This document shows positions 1 through 7,487 of a stretch of 64,000 bases of DNA, piece by piece. The DNA is from Chryseobacterium sp. (lineage in GTDB: Bacteria > Bacteroidota > Bacteroidia > Flavobacteriales > Weeksellaceae): assembly GCA_031286615.1 (NCBI GenBank), contig JAITUA010000020.1, positions 496,001 to 560,000 of the forward strand. Reading direction: 5' to 3'. The position numbers and the translations under genes were made by a program. The notes under the pieces are model-generated. The model saw nothing but the letters and a program-made list of their open reading frames with translations, had not been told where the DNA came from and ran no database searches. Every line of letters begins with the position of its first letter. The first letter of the stretch is position 1.

Positions 1-55
1 ATTCATCACCAAGCCAGTTATTGGCAATACTGATTTTGCAAATTTCCTTTTCCAT
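1..55 (-). CDS. N-terminal fragment of an unidentified protein, cut by the window edge
   Basis: Reading leftward from an ATG at 53-55 gives MEKEICKISIANNWLGDE and runs off the window without a stop. Only 18 residues are visible, so no family can be assigned. It lies downstream of the DUF72 gene on the same strand with about 115 bases between them and may or may not be co-transcribed. It could be a false start, but the open frame and the A-rich stretch before the ATG are compatible with a real gene. Confidence 0.4.
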   Translation of the reverse strand, partial: MEKEICKISIANNWLGDE

Positions 56-170
56 GATTTATGTTTTTAAATTATAATGTATCGTGAAATACATTACACT
101 CTAATTTACGAATTTATTCGTTATGAAAAGGAATTTGTATCAATTTTTTATCCCTGGAAGTTTATATTAT

Positions 171-1061
171 CTAAAATAACGTACCTGTACTTTCTGTGGC
201 CATTTGTGGAATATGAATGTCAGTTTTCCACTCTTCATTCAGCTTCTTGATAAAATAAGCGGATAATAGAGGTGATGCTTTTTCAATATTCTGGTGTACG
301 AAAAAGTAGAGGTTCTGAAGACCTTCTTTCTTCCATTTGGTAAGGTGTTTCAGCCAGTCATCCAATCTTTCATAGTCACTTTCTGCATTGGCTCCTACAT
401 AACGTATAAATGCATTAGGCGTAGTAAGGCGCATATGAAGCATATCTCTTCTTCCGGCAGTATCTACGATGATATTAGTGATGTTATGAGCTTCAAAGAG
501 TTCACAGGTTGTATTAAGGATTTCTTCATCAGTAAACCATTCCGTATTTCTGAGTTCTATGGCTAAAGGCACTTCTTTTGGCCATTCTTTTACAAATTTT
601 TCCAGCCTGTCATAATCTTTAGGCTTAAAATTGTCATGAAGCTGAAGAAAAGCCATTCCCAGTTTTTCATCAAAATTAATCACTGAAGAAGCAAAGTGAG
701 TCACCGGATCAGTCACATCAATCAGTCTTCTGAAATGGGAAACTGTATTGGTGATTTTAGGGAAGAATTTAAAATTATCAGGAGTTTTTTCCTTCCACGT
801 TTTTACCTGATCAGGAGTCGGCATTCCGTAGAAAGTAGCATTCAGTTCAATAGAATTAAACTGAGTTGCATAATAGGTAAGTTCATCTTTAGTTCCTTTA
901 GGATAAAATCCTTTAAGATCCGTTTTATTCCATTTTGCGCATCCGATAGAAATATTTTCCAGTCCTTTTTTATTAAGAGCCAGCATTTCCTTGGTTTTAG
1001 GATGATCTTTTGGTAATGTGAAATCTATTTTTGACGGGTCTTCTACTTGTCCGAATTTCAT
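171..1061 (-). CDS. DUF72 (YecE-like) family protein
   Basis: The 296-residue product has the TIM-barrel DUF72 pattern: an N-terminal IGCAKWN strand, then YYATQFNSIELNATFYGMP, the central FLQLHDNF segment and VPLAIELRNTEWF. The family has a TIM-barrel fold and no firmly established reaction. An upstream in-frame ATG at 1094 would add 11 residues, but a TATATTTG -7 box (minus strand) covers that position, so the ATG at 1061 (MKFGQVEDPSK) is preferred. No signal peptide or membrane segment is seen, so it is probably cytoplasmic. It appears to be a single gene with its own promoter. Confidence 0.85.
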   Translation of the reverse strand: MKFGQVEDPSKIDFTLPKDHPKTKEMLALNKKGLENISIGCAKWNKTDLKGFYPKGTKDELTYYATQFNSIELNATFYGMPTPDQVKTWKEKTPDNFKFFPKITNTVSHFRRLIDVTDPVTHFASSVINFDEKLGMAFLQLHDNFKPKDYDRLEKFVKEWPKEVPLAIELRNTEWFTDEEILNTTCELFEAHNITNIIVDTAGRRDMLHMRLTTPNAFIRYVGANAESDYERLDDWLKHLTKWKKEGLQNLYFFVHQNIEKASPLLSAYFIKKLNEEWKTDIHIPQMATESTGTLF

Positions 1062-1091
1062 ATTTGTAGTTTTGGTATTAAACAATAAACA

Positions 1092-1099
1092 CAAATATA
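1092..1099 (-). promoter_or_regulatory. -7 promoter box of the DUF72 gene
   Basis: On the minus strand this reads TATATTTG, an exact match to the Bacteroidota -7 consensus TAnnTTTG. It lies about 30 bases before the chosen ATG at 1061. No clear TTG-type -33 element was found at the usual spacing, so the call rests on the -7 box alone. Confidence 0.45.
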
Positions 1100-1345
1100 A
1101 ACCAAAAAATTCAGAGCTTCTATGATTTGCATGGAAAGTAATTCAATAGAAAATGATTGTTGATAGTAAAGTTTTAAGAGGTTAAAACCTTTTGAAAGCG
1201 TGAAAATATAGAACGTTTCTACCTTTTCTGTACGATTTTTTTTAAGGAAATATTAAATATTCTGTTACGATACTGAAAATCTCTGCAATTCGTGGGAAAC
1301 TCAATGATCAGTTGGATTCATCAAAAGCCTGTTATATTGAAAATG

Positions 1346-1375
1346 ACAAAAGCACACCTTCCGGTATGCTTTTGT
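1346..1375 (-). terminator. Rho-independent terminator after nrdA
   Basis: Arms ACAAAAGCACACC (1346-1358) and GGTATGCTTTTGT (1363-1375) pair over 13 positions around a TTCC loop. The single imperfect pair is C-A on the plus strand but G-U on the minus strand, which fits use by the minus-strand nrd operon ending at 1402. The T-tract is weak. Confidence 0.65.
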
Positions 1376-1401
1376 AAATATAGCGTGTTTATTACTTGAT
1401 T

Positions 1402-3060
1402 CTATGCCTCACAGCTTGAACATGACACGAAGTTAACCATCATTTCTTTTGAAACAGATGAACTTCTTTGGTAGTAAAGTGTTTTTACTCCTTTTTTCCA
1501 AGCCTCAATATAAAGGTAGTTAACATCTTTTACAGGCATTGTAGAAGGAATCTGAAGATTCAATGACTGTGCCTGGTCAATATATTGCTGTCTTTGTGCA
1601 GCCTGAGAAATAACTTCCATTGGAGAAATTTCTTTAAATGTTTTGAATACGGCCTTTTCTTCAGGAGTAAGCTCATTCAGATGTTGTACCGATCCATGGT
1701 TGAGCATGATTGTTCTCCATGTTTCTTCGTTATCCAATCCTTTTTCTTTCAATAATTTTGCAAGGTATTTGTTCTTACGCATAAAGTTCCCTTTCGCAAG
1801 ACCTGCTTTATAATAGTTGGAAGAGAAAGGCTCAATTCCAGGAGAAGTCTGTCCTAAGATTGCAGAACTTGAAGTGGTAGGAGCAATAGCCATGGTTGTG
1901 GTATTTCTTAAACCGTATCCTTTCAATACTTCCGGTTCTCCATAGATGTTGGCAAGCTCTCTTGAAGCCTGCTCAGCCTGTTCTTTAATATGTCTGAACG
2001 CTCTTGCATTGAACTGAGTCGCTTCAAAGCTTTCAAACGGAATCATATTTTTCTGTAAATAAGAATGGTATCCTAAAACTCCTAATCCAAGAGCTCTGTG
2101 ACGCATTGCAAAAGTTCTTGCTCCCTGCAGGTAATAGTTTCCGTCAGTTTTGTCAATAAACTCAGATAAAACAGCATCCAGGAAGTATACTGCTAATTTT
2201 ACAGCGTCTGTGTCTTTCCATTCGTCATACAGTTCAAGGTTCATAGAAGACAGGCAGCAGATGAAAGACTCTTCCATAGTAGATGGAAGCATGATTTCAG
2301 AGCAAAGGTTACTTGCATTTACCGTCATTCCTAAATCTTTATAAACCTGAGGCTTATTTCTGTTCACGTTGTCTGTGAAGAAAATATAAGGAAGACCTTT
2401 TTGCTGGCGGCTTTCCAATACTCTTGCCCAAACTTTACGTTTTTCCATATCACCATCTATCATATCCTGCATCCAGTAATCTGGTACACATACTCCGGTA
2501 AATAGGTTTTGAATTGGGCTACCGATATCTTTAATGGATAAAAATTCTTCAATATCTCCGTGGTCAATATCTAAGTAAGCAGCAAAAGCACCTCTTCTTA
2601 CACCTCCCTGAGAAACAACATCCATAGCCGTATCAAAAAGCTTCATGAATGAAACTGCTCCTGAAGACTTTCCGTTGTCAGTTACAGCAGTTCCTCTGTT
2701 TCTTAGTTCTCCAAAATATCCTGAAGTACCTCCTCCGATTTTAGTCTGCATGATTACTTCACCCATTTTGTGAGTAATTCCTTCGATGCTGTCCGGAATG
2801 TGGGTGTTGAAACATGAGATAGGAAGACCTCTTTCTGTTCCCATATTCGCCCATACAGGAGAAGAGAAACTGATCCATCCTTTTGTGATCATTTCTTTGA
2901 ACGCTGCTTGAAGTTCTGGCTTGTATAGTCTTTTTGCAGCAGCAGTGGTAATTCTGTCGATCGCTCCGTCTACCGTTTCACCTTTCAACAGATATCCTCT
3001 GTTCAGCATCTGCTCAGACTCTTCATTGAGCCACCATATATTTGAATTTTGCTCTTCCAT
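1402..3060 (-). CDS. nrdA: Ribonucleoside-diphosphate reductase, catalytic alpha subunit (short class Id-like form)
   Basis: Large subunit of aerobic ribonucleotide reductase, which makes deoxynucleotides from NDPs. Catalytic features are in place: the first active-site cysteine in LPISCF (Cys83), the NLCSEI motif with Asn251, Cys253 and Glu255, the radical-transfer pair Tyr529-Tyr530, and the C-terminal thiol pair Cys547/Cys550 (SCSSCEA). At 552 residues it is about 200 shorter than the E. coli protein and lacks the N-terminal ATP-cone, so overall activity control by dATP through a cone is not expected. This matches the minimal class Id catalytic subunits described from Flavobacterium johnsoniae. 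It is the last gene of the nrdB-orf-nrdA unit and is followed by a terminator at 1346-1375. Confidence 0.95.
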   Translation of the reverse strand: MEEQNSNIWWLNEESEQMLNRGYLLKGETVDGAIDRITTAAAKRLYKPELQAAFKEMITKGWISFSSPVWANMGTERGLPISCFNTHIPDSIEGITHKMGEVIMQTKIGGGTSGYFGELRNRGTAVTDNGKSSGAVSFMKLFDTAMDVVSQGGVRRGAFAAYLDIDHGDIEEFLSIKDIGSPIQNLFTGVCVPDYWMQDMIDGDMEKRKVWARVLESRQQKGLPYIFFTDNVNRNKPQVYKDLGMTVNASNLCSEIMLPSTMEESFICCLSSMNLELYDEWKDTDAVKLAVYFLDAVLSEFIDKTDGNYYLQGARTFAMRHRALGLGVLGYHSYLQKNMIPFESFEATQFNARAFRHIKEQAEQASRELANIYGEPEVLKGYGLRNTTTMAIAPTTSSSAILGQTSPGIEPFSSNYYKAGLAKGNFMRKNKYLAKLLKEKGLDNEETWRTIMLNHGSVQHLNELTPEEKAVFKTFKEISPMEVISQAAQRQQYIDQAQSLNLQIPSTMPVKDVNYLYIEAWKKGVKTLYYQRSSSVSKEMMVNFVSCSSCEA

Positions 3061-3076
3061 AGATGTTATATTTTCG

Positions 3077-3107
3077 AATTCCGGAATGAGAGAATCACTC
3101 CGGAATT
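3077..3107. other. Hairpin between the small orf and nrdA
   Basis: A perfect 9-bp inverted repeat, AATTCCGGA (3077-3085) and TCCGGAATT (3099-3107), lies between the stop of the small orf (3116) and the nrdA start (3060). A T-rich run follows on the plus strand only, so it is poorly placed as a terminator for the minus-strand operon. An mRNA processing or stability element in the nrdA leader is an alternative. Confidence 0.4.
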
Positions 3108-3115
3108 TTGTTTTT

Positions 3116-3406
3116 TTATATTATTGATTGTAAAATTTCTACTTTGTGGGAACCGTTCAGTCCGCTTTCGTCTCTTAATCTCTGAAATTCTTTAAAAGAC
3201 GGAACATTCAAAACTTCATGCTGAACTTCTTCATTGATGTAGTTTGAATAATGTACAAAAGTAACACCGTCTTCCTTTACAAAAACTTTATACTCAAAAG
3301 TGGAAGGATTTAAACTCTTGAAATCTTCCAGAAACTTTTGGATATTGGTTTTATTGTTTGGAACAAATTCGGGATTTACCGTATAGCTTACTATTACATT
3401 GATCAT
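3116..3406 (-). CDS. Small protein of the nrd operon, possibly a dimeric alpha-beta barrel
   Basis: A 96-residue protein starting MINVIVSYTVNPEFV. The order of a beta strand, a helix (NIQKFLEDFKSL), further strands (FEYKVFVKEDGVTFVHYS) and a final helix (SFKEFQRLRDES) resembles the ferredoxin-like antibiotic biosynthesis monooxygenase (ABM) fold, but no catalytic residues can be pointed to. It has no signal peptide. It lies between nrdB (112 bases upstream) and nrdA (55 bases downstream) on the same strand, so it is probably co-transcribed with the reductase genes. Its function is unknown. Confidence 0.75.
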   Translation of the reverse strand: MINVIVSYTVNPEFVPNNKTNIQKFLEDFKSLNPSTFEYKVFVKEDGVTFVHYSNYINEEVQHEVLNVPSFKEFQRLRDESGLNGSHKVEILQSII

Positions 3407-3493
3407 CTCTTCTGTATTTGTGCTTTATTTATGAACTAAATTCCGTTAACTTATCAGAAAAAGGAATGCACATCCTGATACTGACTGCTTTGA

Positions 3494-3510
3494 CGCTCGC
3501 TTCGCTCGCG
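3494..3510. repeat. GC-rich direct repeat CGCTCGC-TT-CGCTCGC
   Basis: Two copies of CGCTCGC (3494-3500 and 3503-3509) separated by TT and followed by G and a CCCC run. This short patch is strikingly GC-rich for its surroundings. It sits directly downstream of the nrdB stop codon in the nrdB-orf gap. It is not an obvious hairpin. Confidence 0.6.
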
Positions 3511-3518
3511 CCCCAATA

Positions 3519-4493
3519 TTAAAACAAATCGTTTGCTGTAATACTCTTATCGTGCTTCGTATAGTCTACAGGTCTTTTTGCAAAGAAATCATCTAATGAA
3601 TTGGCAAAAACTTCCTCTTCAAACCATACCATTGGTTTGTATTGTTCCGGAGTGATGTTGTATCTTGTTTTCATGTTGATTTTCTTCAAGCTGTCATCCA
3701 CACGGTATTTCATGAAGTTTAACAGGTCTTCCTTAGAAACATTGTCGATTTCTCCCAATTCAAAGATCCAGCTAAGGATATCACCTTCTCTTGCGATAGA
3801 CTCGTCAACTAAAGTGTAGATATCTTCAATATCGCTGTCTGTTAATAAATCAGGTTGTTCCTCACGGATTTTGTTGATCAGATAGATTCCTGCATTAGCG
3901 TGAATTTGTTCATCTACTGAAGTCCATGCGATGATATTGGAAACATTTTTCATGAATCCTTTAAATCTTGTGAAAGAAAGGATGATGGCAAACTGTGAGA
4001 AAAGAGAAACGTTTTCTACCAAAATACTGAATAACAATAAAGCGGAAACATATTCTTTCGGAGTAGCAGAATTAGCATGCTTCAAAGCATTTCCTAAAAA
4101 CTCGATTCTTCCTTTTACAGCAGGAATTTCAATAACGTTAAGGAATTCATCATTATATCCTAATACCTCTAATAAACGGGAATATGCTTCAGAATGACGA
4201 AACTCGCATTCTGCAAAAGTAGATCCTAATCCATTGAATTCCGGCTTTGGAAGGTGGTTGTATAAATTTCCCCAGAATGTCTTTACAGACACCTCGATCT
4301 GTGCAATGGCTAACAGCGCATTTTTCACAGCGTGCTTTTCATGTGGTTCCAACTGCGAATGAAAATCCTGAACATCTGCAGTAAAGTCCACTTCCGAATG
4401 CACCCAGAACGATTTGTTGATTGCCTCTACAAATTGAAGAACCTCCGGGTATTCAAATGGCTTATAGCTTACTCTTTTATCAAAAATTCCCAT
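3519..4493 (-). CDS. nrdB: Ribonucleoside-diphosphate reductase, metal-containing beta subunit (class Id-like)
   Basis: Radical-generating small subunit of ribonucleotide reductase. With the start at 4493 (MGIFDKRVSY) it has 324 residues and shows two ExxH metal motifs, Glu97-Phe-Arg-His100 and Glu195-Gln-Ile-His198, plus Glu67 and Glu160. Tyr104 keeps the E. coli Tyr122 spacing. There is no N-terminal ATP-cone and no nrdI gene nearby, which fits the class Id (dimanganese) type known in Flavobacteriia. Class Ia or Ib cannot be excluded from sequence alone. The open frame extends 47 codons further upstream, but that extension is not conserved-looking and contains a DnaA-box-like site. It is the first gene of the operon nrdB-orf-nrdA. 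Confidence 0.93.
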   Translation of the reverse strand: MGIFDKRVSYKPFEYPEVLQFVEAINKSFWVHSEVDFTADVQDFHSQLEPHEKHAVKNALLAIAQIEVSVKTFWGNLYNHLPKPEFNGLGSTFAECEFRHSEAYSRLLEVLGYNDEFLNVIEIPAVKGRIEFLGNALKHANSATPKEYVSALLLFSILVENVSLFSQFAIILSFTRFKGFMKNVSNIIAWTSVDEQIHANAGIYLINKIREEQPDLLTDSDIEDIYTLVDESIAREGDILSWIFELGEIDNVSKEDLLNFMKYRVDDSLKKINMKTRYNITPEQYKPMVWFEEEVFANSLDDFFAKRPVDYTKHDKSITANDLF

Positions 4494-4528
4494 ATTAAAT
4501 ATCTTTATAATTAAATAATTTAGATCCT

Positions 4529-4537
4529 TGTGGATAA
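4529..4537 (-). promoter_or_regulatory. DnaA-box-like site in the nrdB leader
   Basis: The minus strand reads TTATCCACA, identical to the classical high-affinity DnaA box, about 36 bases before the nrdB ATG. A second match to the looser consensus TTWTNCACA lies at 4701-4709. DnaA control of nrd genes is established in E. coli; for this organism it is inference. Confidence 0.4.
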
Positions 4538-4692
4538 CGTTCCGGAAATACTTAACTTTTTGTCTTTCTGCGTGTTGTGAAATAAAGTTATTCACTTTCG
4601 CAAAATCATATTTCTTGTAAAGAACTAATAGCAAAGTTCGAAAAAAAGAACTGATTTTGAAAGGGGTAAATACTAATCGGCTGACTTTTAGC

Positions 4693-4707
4693 TGGAAAAG
4701 TTTTCCA
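4693..4707. promoter_or_regulatory. Palindrome upstream of nrdB, possible operator
   Basis: TGGAAAA-G-TTTTCCA is a perfect 7-bp inverted repeat around one central base. It overlaps the DnaA-like TTTTCCACA at 4701-4709 and lies about 55 bases upstream of the weak nrdB -7 box. It could bind a dimeric regulator. Confidence 0.35.
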
Positions 4708-4917
4708 CATTTACATGAAACTGGCTAGAATAATAGGCTAGACCACTATATTGAGGATAAATACATGGAAATATAGAGTTACAGTTAAACAAAGATATGT
4801 AAAGCATTATTAATAAAGGTTTAAATAGTTAAACAAAAAAATATTTGAATAAATTTTTATTCTTGTAACAATTTGAAAATATCATCTACTTATTGGGTAT
4901 AAAACATACATCACTTA

Positions 4918-5607
4918 ATGTTAGTAATTCAGGATTTAAATAAGTCATACGATACAGGGAAAAGCAAACTTCATGTTCTCAAAGGAATTAATCTGAATAT
5001 TTCTGAGGGCGAGTTTGTTTCTATTATGGGAAGTTCCGGTTCCGGGAAATCTACGCTTCTTAATATTATTGGGATTCTGGATGAAAAAGATTCAGGAACC
5101 TATGAATTGGATGGAGTTCCTATCGAACATTTATCAGAAGTAAAAGCTGCAGAATACAGAAGTAAGTTTTTGGGATTTATTTTTCAGTCTTTTAATCTTA
5201 TTAATTATAAAACAGCTTTGGAAAACGTAGCACTTCCTCTGTACTATCAGAATGTACCAAGAAAAGAACGAAATCAGAAAGCGATGGAATATCTGGAAAA
5301 AGTAGGACTGGCACAATGGGCAAACCACCTTCCGAGTGAACTTTCCGGAGGACAGAAACAGAGAGTGGCTATCGCAAGAGCCTTAATTACGGATCCAAAA
5401 GTGGTACTGGCAGATGAGCCTACCGGAGCATTGGACTCTAAAACGACACATGATATTATGAAACTTCTTCAGGATATCAACAATGAAGGAAAAACGATCA
5501 TCGTTGTAACCCACGAACCGGACGTAGCTGCACAAACCAAAAGAAACGTAGTGCTGAAGGATGGGATTATTGAAAGTGATGAATTTATTAAGCAGATTGT
5601 GCTATAA
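4918..5607 (+). CDS. ABC transporter ATP-binding protein, MacB/LolD-like
   Basis: A 229-residue ATPase with Walker A GSSGSGKST (about residues 39-47), the Q-loop in FIFQSFNL, the signature LSGGQKQRVAIARAL, Walker B VVLADEP and the switch histidine in VVTHEP. The short length and sequence style match the MacB/LolD/FtsE subfamily, which drives mechanotransmission-type exporters rather than classical substrate channels. Two FtsX-type permeases and a HlyD-like adaptor follow on the same strand, so together they form a tripartite efflux or export system. A 580-base stretch with a broken gene and repeats separates it from the permeases, which is unusual for such operons. Confidence 0.9.
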   Translation: MLVIQDLNKSYDTGKSKLHVLKGINLNISEGEFVSIMGSSGSGKSTLLNIIGILDEKDSGTYELDGVPIEHLSEVKAAEYRSKFLGFIFQSFNLINYKTALENVALPLYYQNVPRKERNQKAMEYLEKVGLAQWANHLPSELSGGQKQRVAIARALITDPKVVLADEPTGALDSKTTHDIMKLLQDINNEGKTIIVVTHEPDVAAQTKRNVVLKDGIIESDEFIKQIVL

Positions 5608-5621
5608 GTGAATAGTGAATG

Positions 5622-5646
5622 GTCAATTTTGCTTCGCAACTGAATT
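5622..5646. repeat. Inverted copy of an AATTGAC / GCGAAGC repeat element
   Basis: The minus strand carries AATTCAG, GCGAAGC and AATTGAC within 25 bases, resembling the units of the 16-bp periodic array at 6107-6170 but in the opposite orientation. The two elements flank the broken four-helix-bundle gene. Confidence 0.35.
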
Positions 5647-5704
5647 TTATAATGAGGAGAATAAATAATTTATAACACACAAATGAATATGAAAAAAAAT
5701 AAAA

Positions 5705-6060
5705 ATGTTTTTAAATCTGAACCATTATAAACTTGACGTTTATCAGTCAGCCAGAGAATTAAGAATAGAATGTTATAAAGTTTTATCTAAATTCCTGTTC
5801 ATGAAAAGTTTAATATAATTGACCAGATACGAAGAGCTTCTACTTCAGTGGTATTAAATATTACTGAAGGATGTTCAAGAAAATCTGAACTGGAAAGGAA
5901 AAGATATTTTGAAATTGCCAGAGGTTCAGTTATTGAGTTGGATTCTTGTTTTGATATCGTTATAGAATGTAATTATATTAAAATAGAAGAATTAACAAAA
6001 ATTGGAAATTTAATAAAAACAACATTTATCTTGTTAAGTAAAATGTTGAAAAAAGATTAG
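5705..6060 (+). pseudogene. Four-helix-bundle protein (S23/IVP family), disrupted by a single-base frameshift
   Basis: The first frame from the ATG at 5705 reads MFLNLNHYKLDVYQSARELR and on to KVLSKF, then stops at 5816-5818. The family pattern resumes one frame over: PVHEKFNIIDQIRRASTS, then VVLNITEGCSRKSE, then RYFEIARGSVIELDSCFDI, ending at 6060. The shift lies at about 5792-5795, where one base appears to be missing. Intact, the protein would have about 119 residues, normal for the four-helix-bundle family first seen as 23S rRNA intervening-sequence proteins, whose role is unknown. It is inserted between the ABC ATPase gene and its permease genes. A sequencing error is an alternative explanation. 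Confidence 0.75.
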
Positions 6061-6106
6061 AAATGTGAAAAGTAATTAGGTCGTAATTAAAGTCTGGTGA
6101 AGAATA

Positions 6107-6170
6107 AATTGACAACAAAGTTAATTGACTTCGAAGAAAATTGAGAGCGCAGCTAATTGACTTTTTTACA
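6107..6170 (+). repeat. Four tandem degenerate 16-bp units beginning AATTGA
   Basis: AATTGAC or AATTGAG begins at 6107, 6123, 6139 and 6155, exactly 16 bases apart. The unit remainders are AACAAAGTT, TTCGAAGAA, AGCGCAGCT and TTTTTTACA, so only the first half of the unit is well kept. It lies directly upstream of the permease start at 6190. Confidence 0.6.
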
Positions 6171-6189
6171 AAGTAAAAAAATAAAAACT

Positions 6190-7419
6190 ATGTTTGACCT
6201 AGATCGTTGGCAGGAAATATTCAGTTCTATCCGGAGTAATGTACTTCGGACGGTGCTTTCAGGGTTTACAGTAGCTTTGGGACTATTTATTTTTATTGTA
6301 CTTTTTGGAATTGGAACAGGGCTTCAGAATGCTTTTTCTGAAGGATTCTCGGGTGATGCTAAAAACCTGATTACCATTACTACAGGAAAAACGACATTAG
6401 CCTATAAGGGATTGCAGTCAGACCGTACGGTTACATTGAATAACAATGATTATGATTTCCTTATTAATGCTGAGAAAAAAAATGTAGGAGCTTCCAGCCC
6501 AAGATATACTGCCAGTTTAATGGTGAAATATGGAAAGGAGAGTGGAATGTATCAGATACACGGAGCAGAGCCCGGTGAACAGATTATTGAGAACCGAAAA
6601 ATTATCGATGGCCGATATATTACCCCAAGAGATCTGGAAGGAAAACAAAATGTCGCAGTTATTGGAAGGATGGTACAGAGAGATTTGATTAAAAACGGAA
6701 GCCCTGTAGGTAAAGAGCTGGACATCAATGGAACAATGTTTAAGGTTGTGGGAGTATTTTCAGATGATGGAGGAGACTGGGACGAAAGACATATCACAGT
6801 ACCTATTACCACCTTGCAACAGATGAAAAAAGGGTCTGATACAGTAAATATTGCTTACATTTCATATAGTGATAAGCTGACTCCTGATCAGGCTATCAAG
6901 TACGGGGATGAGCTGAAAGATAAATTGAAATCGAGAAAAAACGTTTCTCCTGATGACGAAAACGGCGTTCGTGTCTGGAATAATGCTAAAAATATGAACG
7001 ACACATTCATGTTTATGGCGGTGCTTACGGCTATTGTAGGATTTATCGGATTAGGAACACTGCTTGCGGGAATCATTGGGATCAGCAACATTATGGTGTA
7101 TATCGTAAAAGAAAGAACCAAAGAAATCGGAGTACGAAAAGCCATTGGTGCAAAGCCAAGCGGAATTGTAGGCCTGATTGTTCAGGAAAGTGTTGTGATT
7201 ACAGTGGTTTCAGGACTTATTGGGGTAGGAGTAGGCGTTTTGACTTTAAGTCTTATCGGAAACAGCCTTGAAGAGTTCTTTATTAAAAGCCCAAGTGTAG
7301 GATGGGGATCCATCATCATGGCATTTATCGCTTTAATTTTCTCCGGATTGATCGCAGGATTTGTGCCTGCATACAGAGCTTCAAGAATTAAACCGATCGA
7401 AGCTTTGAGAACAGAATAA
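6190..7419 (+). CDS. ABC transporter permease, MacB/FtsX type (first of two)
   Basis: A 409-residue permease with the MacB topology. An N-terminal membrane helix (about residues 20-45, FTVALGLFIFIVLFGIGTG) is followed by a long periplasmic domain (about 50-270). Three C-terminal helices make up the FtsX domain, with the motif VKERTKEIGVRKAIGAKPS between helices 2 and 3 and a terminal RIKPIEALRTE. The start at 6190 (MFDLDRWQEIF) matches its paralogue downstream; the open frame extends 11 codons upstream into the repeat array. It is probably a subunit of the exporter energised by the ATPase at 4918, perhaps as a heterodimer with the next gene. Confidence 0.9.
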   Translation: MFDLDRWQEIFSSIRSNVLRTVLSGFTVALGLFIFIVLFGIGTGLQNAFSEGFSGDAKNLITITTGKTTLAYKGLQSDRTVTLNNNDYDFLINAEKKNVGASSPRYTASLMVKYGKESGMYQIHGAEPGEQIIENRKIIDGRYITPRDLEGKQNVAVIGRMVQRDLIKNGSPVGKELDINGTMFKVVGVFSDDGGDWDERHITVPITTLQQMKKGSDTVNIAYISYSDKLTPDQAIKYGDELKDKLKSRKNVSPDDENGVRVWNNAKNMNDTFMFMAVLTAIVGFIGLGTLLAGIIGISNIMVYIVKERTKEIGVRKAIGAKPSGIVGLIVQESVVITVVSGLIGVGVGVLTLSLIGNSLEEFFIKSPSVGWGSIIMAFIALIFSGLIAGFVPAYRASRIKPIEALRTE

Positions 7420-7453
7420 TTTGCGGAAAAAGATAAACGGATTAATGAAATTC

Positions 7454-7480
7454 ATAACTCATAATTTATAACTTATAATT
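7454..7480 (+). repeat. Two near-identical 13-bp direct repeats before the second permease
   Basis: ATAACTCATAATT (7454-7466) and ATAACTTATAATT (7468-7480) differ at one position and are 14 bases apart. They end seven bases before the GTG start of the second permease gene, so copy-number change would alter the spacing between the two genes. Confidence 0.6.
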
Positions 7481-7487
7481 CAACAAG

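Larger units (their letters stand above)
1062..1401. other. Intergenic region between nrdA and the DUF72 gene
   Basis: About 340 bases without a convincing gene. It holds the minus-strand DUF72 promoter near 1092-1099 and the nrdA terminator at 1346-1375. The middle, roughly 1130-1340, is AT-rich and no coding pattern or conserved RNA fold was recognised in it. Confidence 0.6.
4494..4917. other. Divergent regulatory region between nrdB and the ABC transporter genes
   Basis: No gene is seen in these 424 bases. They hold a TTATCCACA sequence on the minus strand (4529-4537), a TTTTCCACA on the plus strand (4701-4709) inside the palindrome TGGAAAAGTTTTCCA (4693-4707), and a poor -7 match GAACTTTG (minus strand, 4632-4639) that could start nrdB transcription. 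On the plus side no exact TAnnTTTG box precedes 4918. Confidence 0.55.

Noticed and set aside
4741..4754. CACTATATTG-like sequence as a possible NrdR box upstream of nrdB
   Set aside because: It is not palindromic enough and lacks the usual second box at the required spacing.
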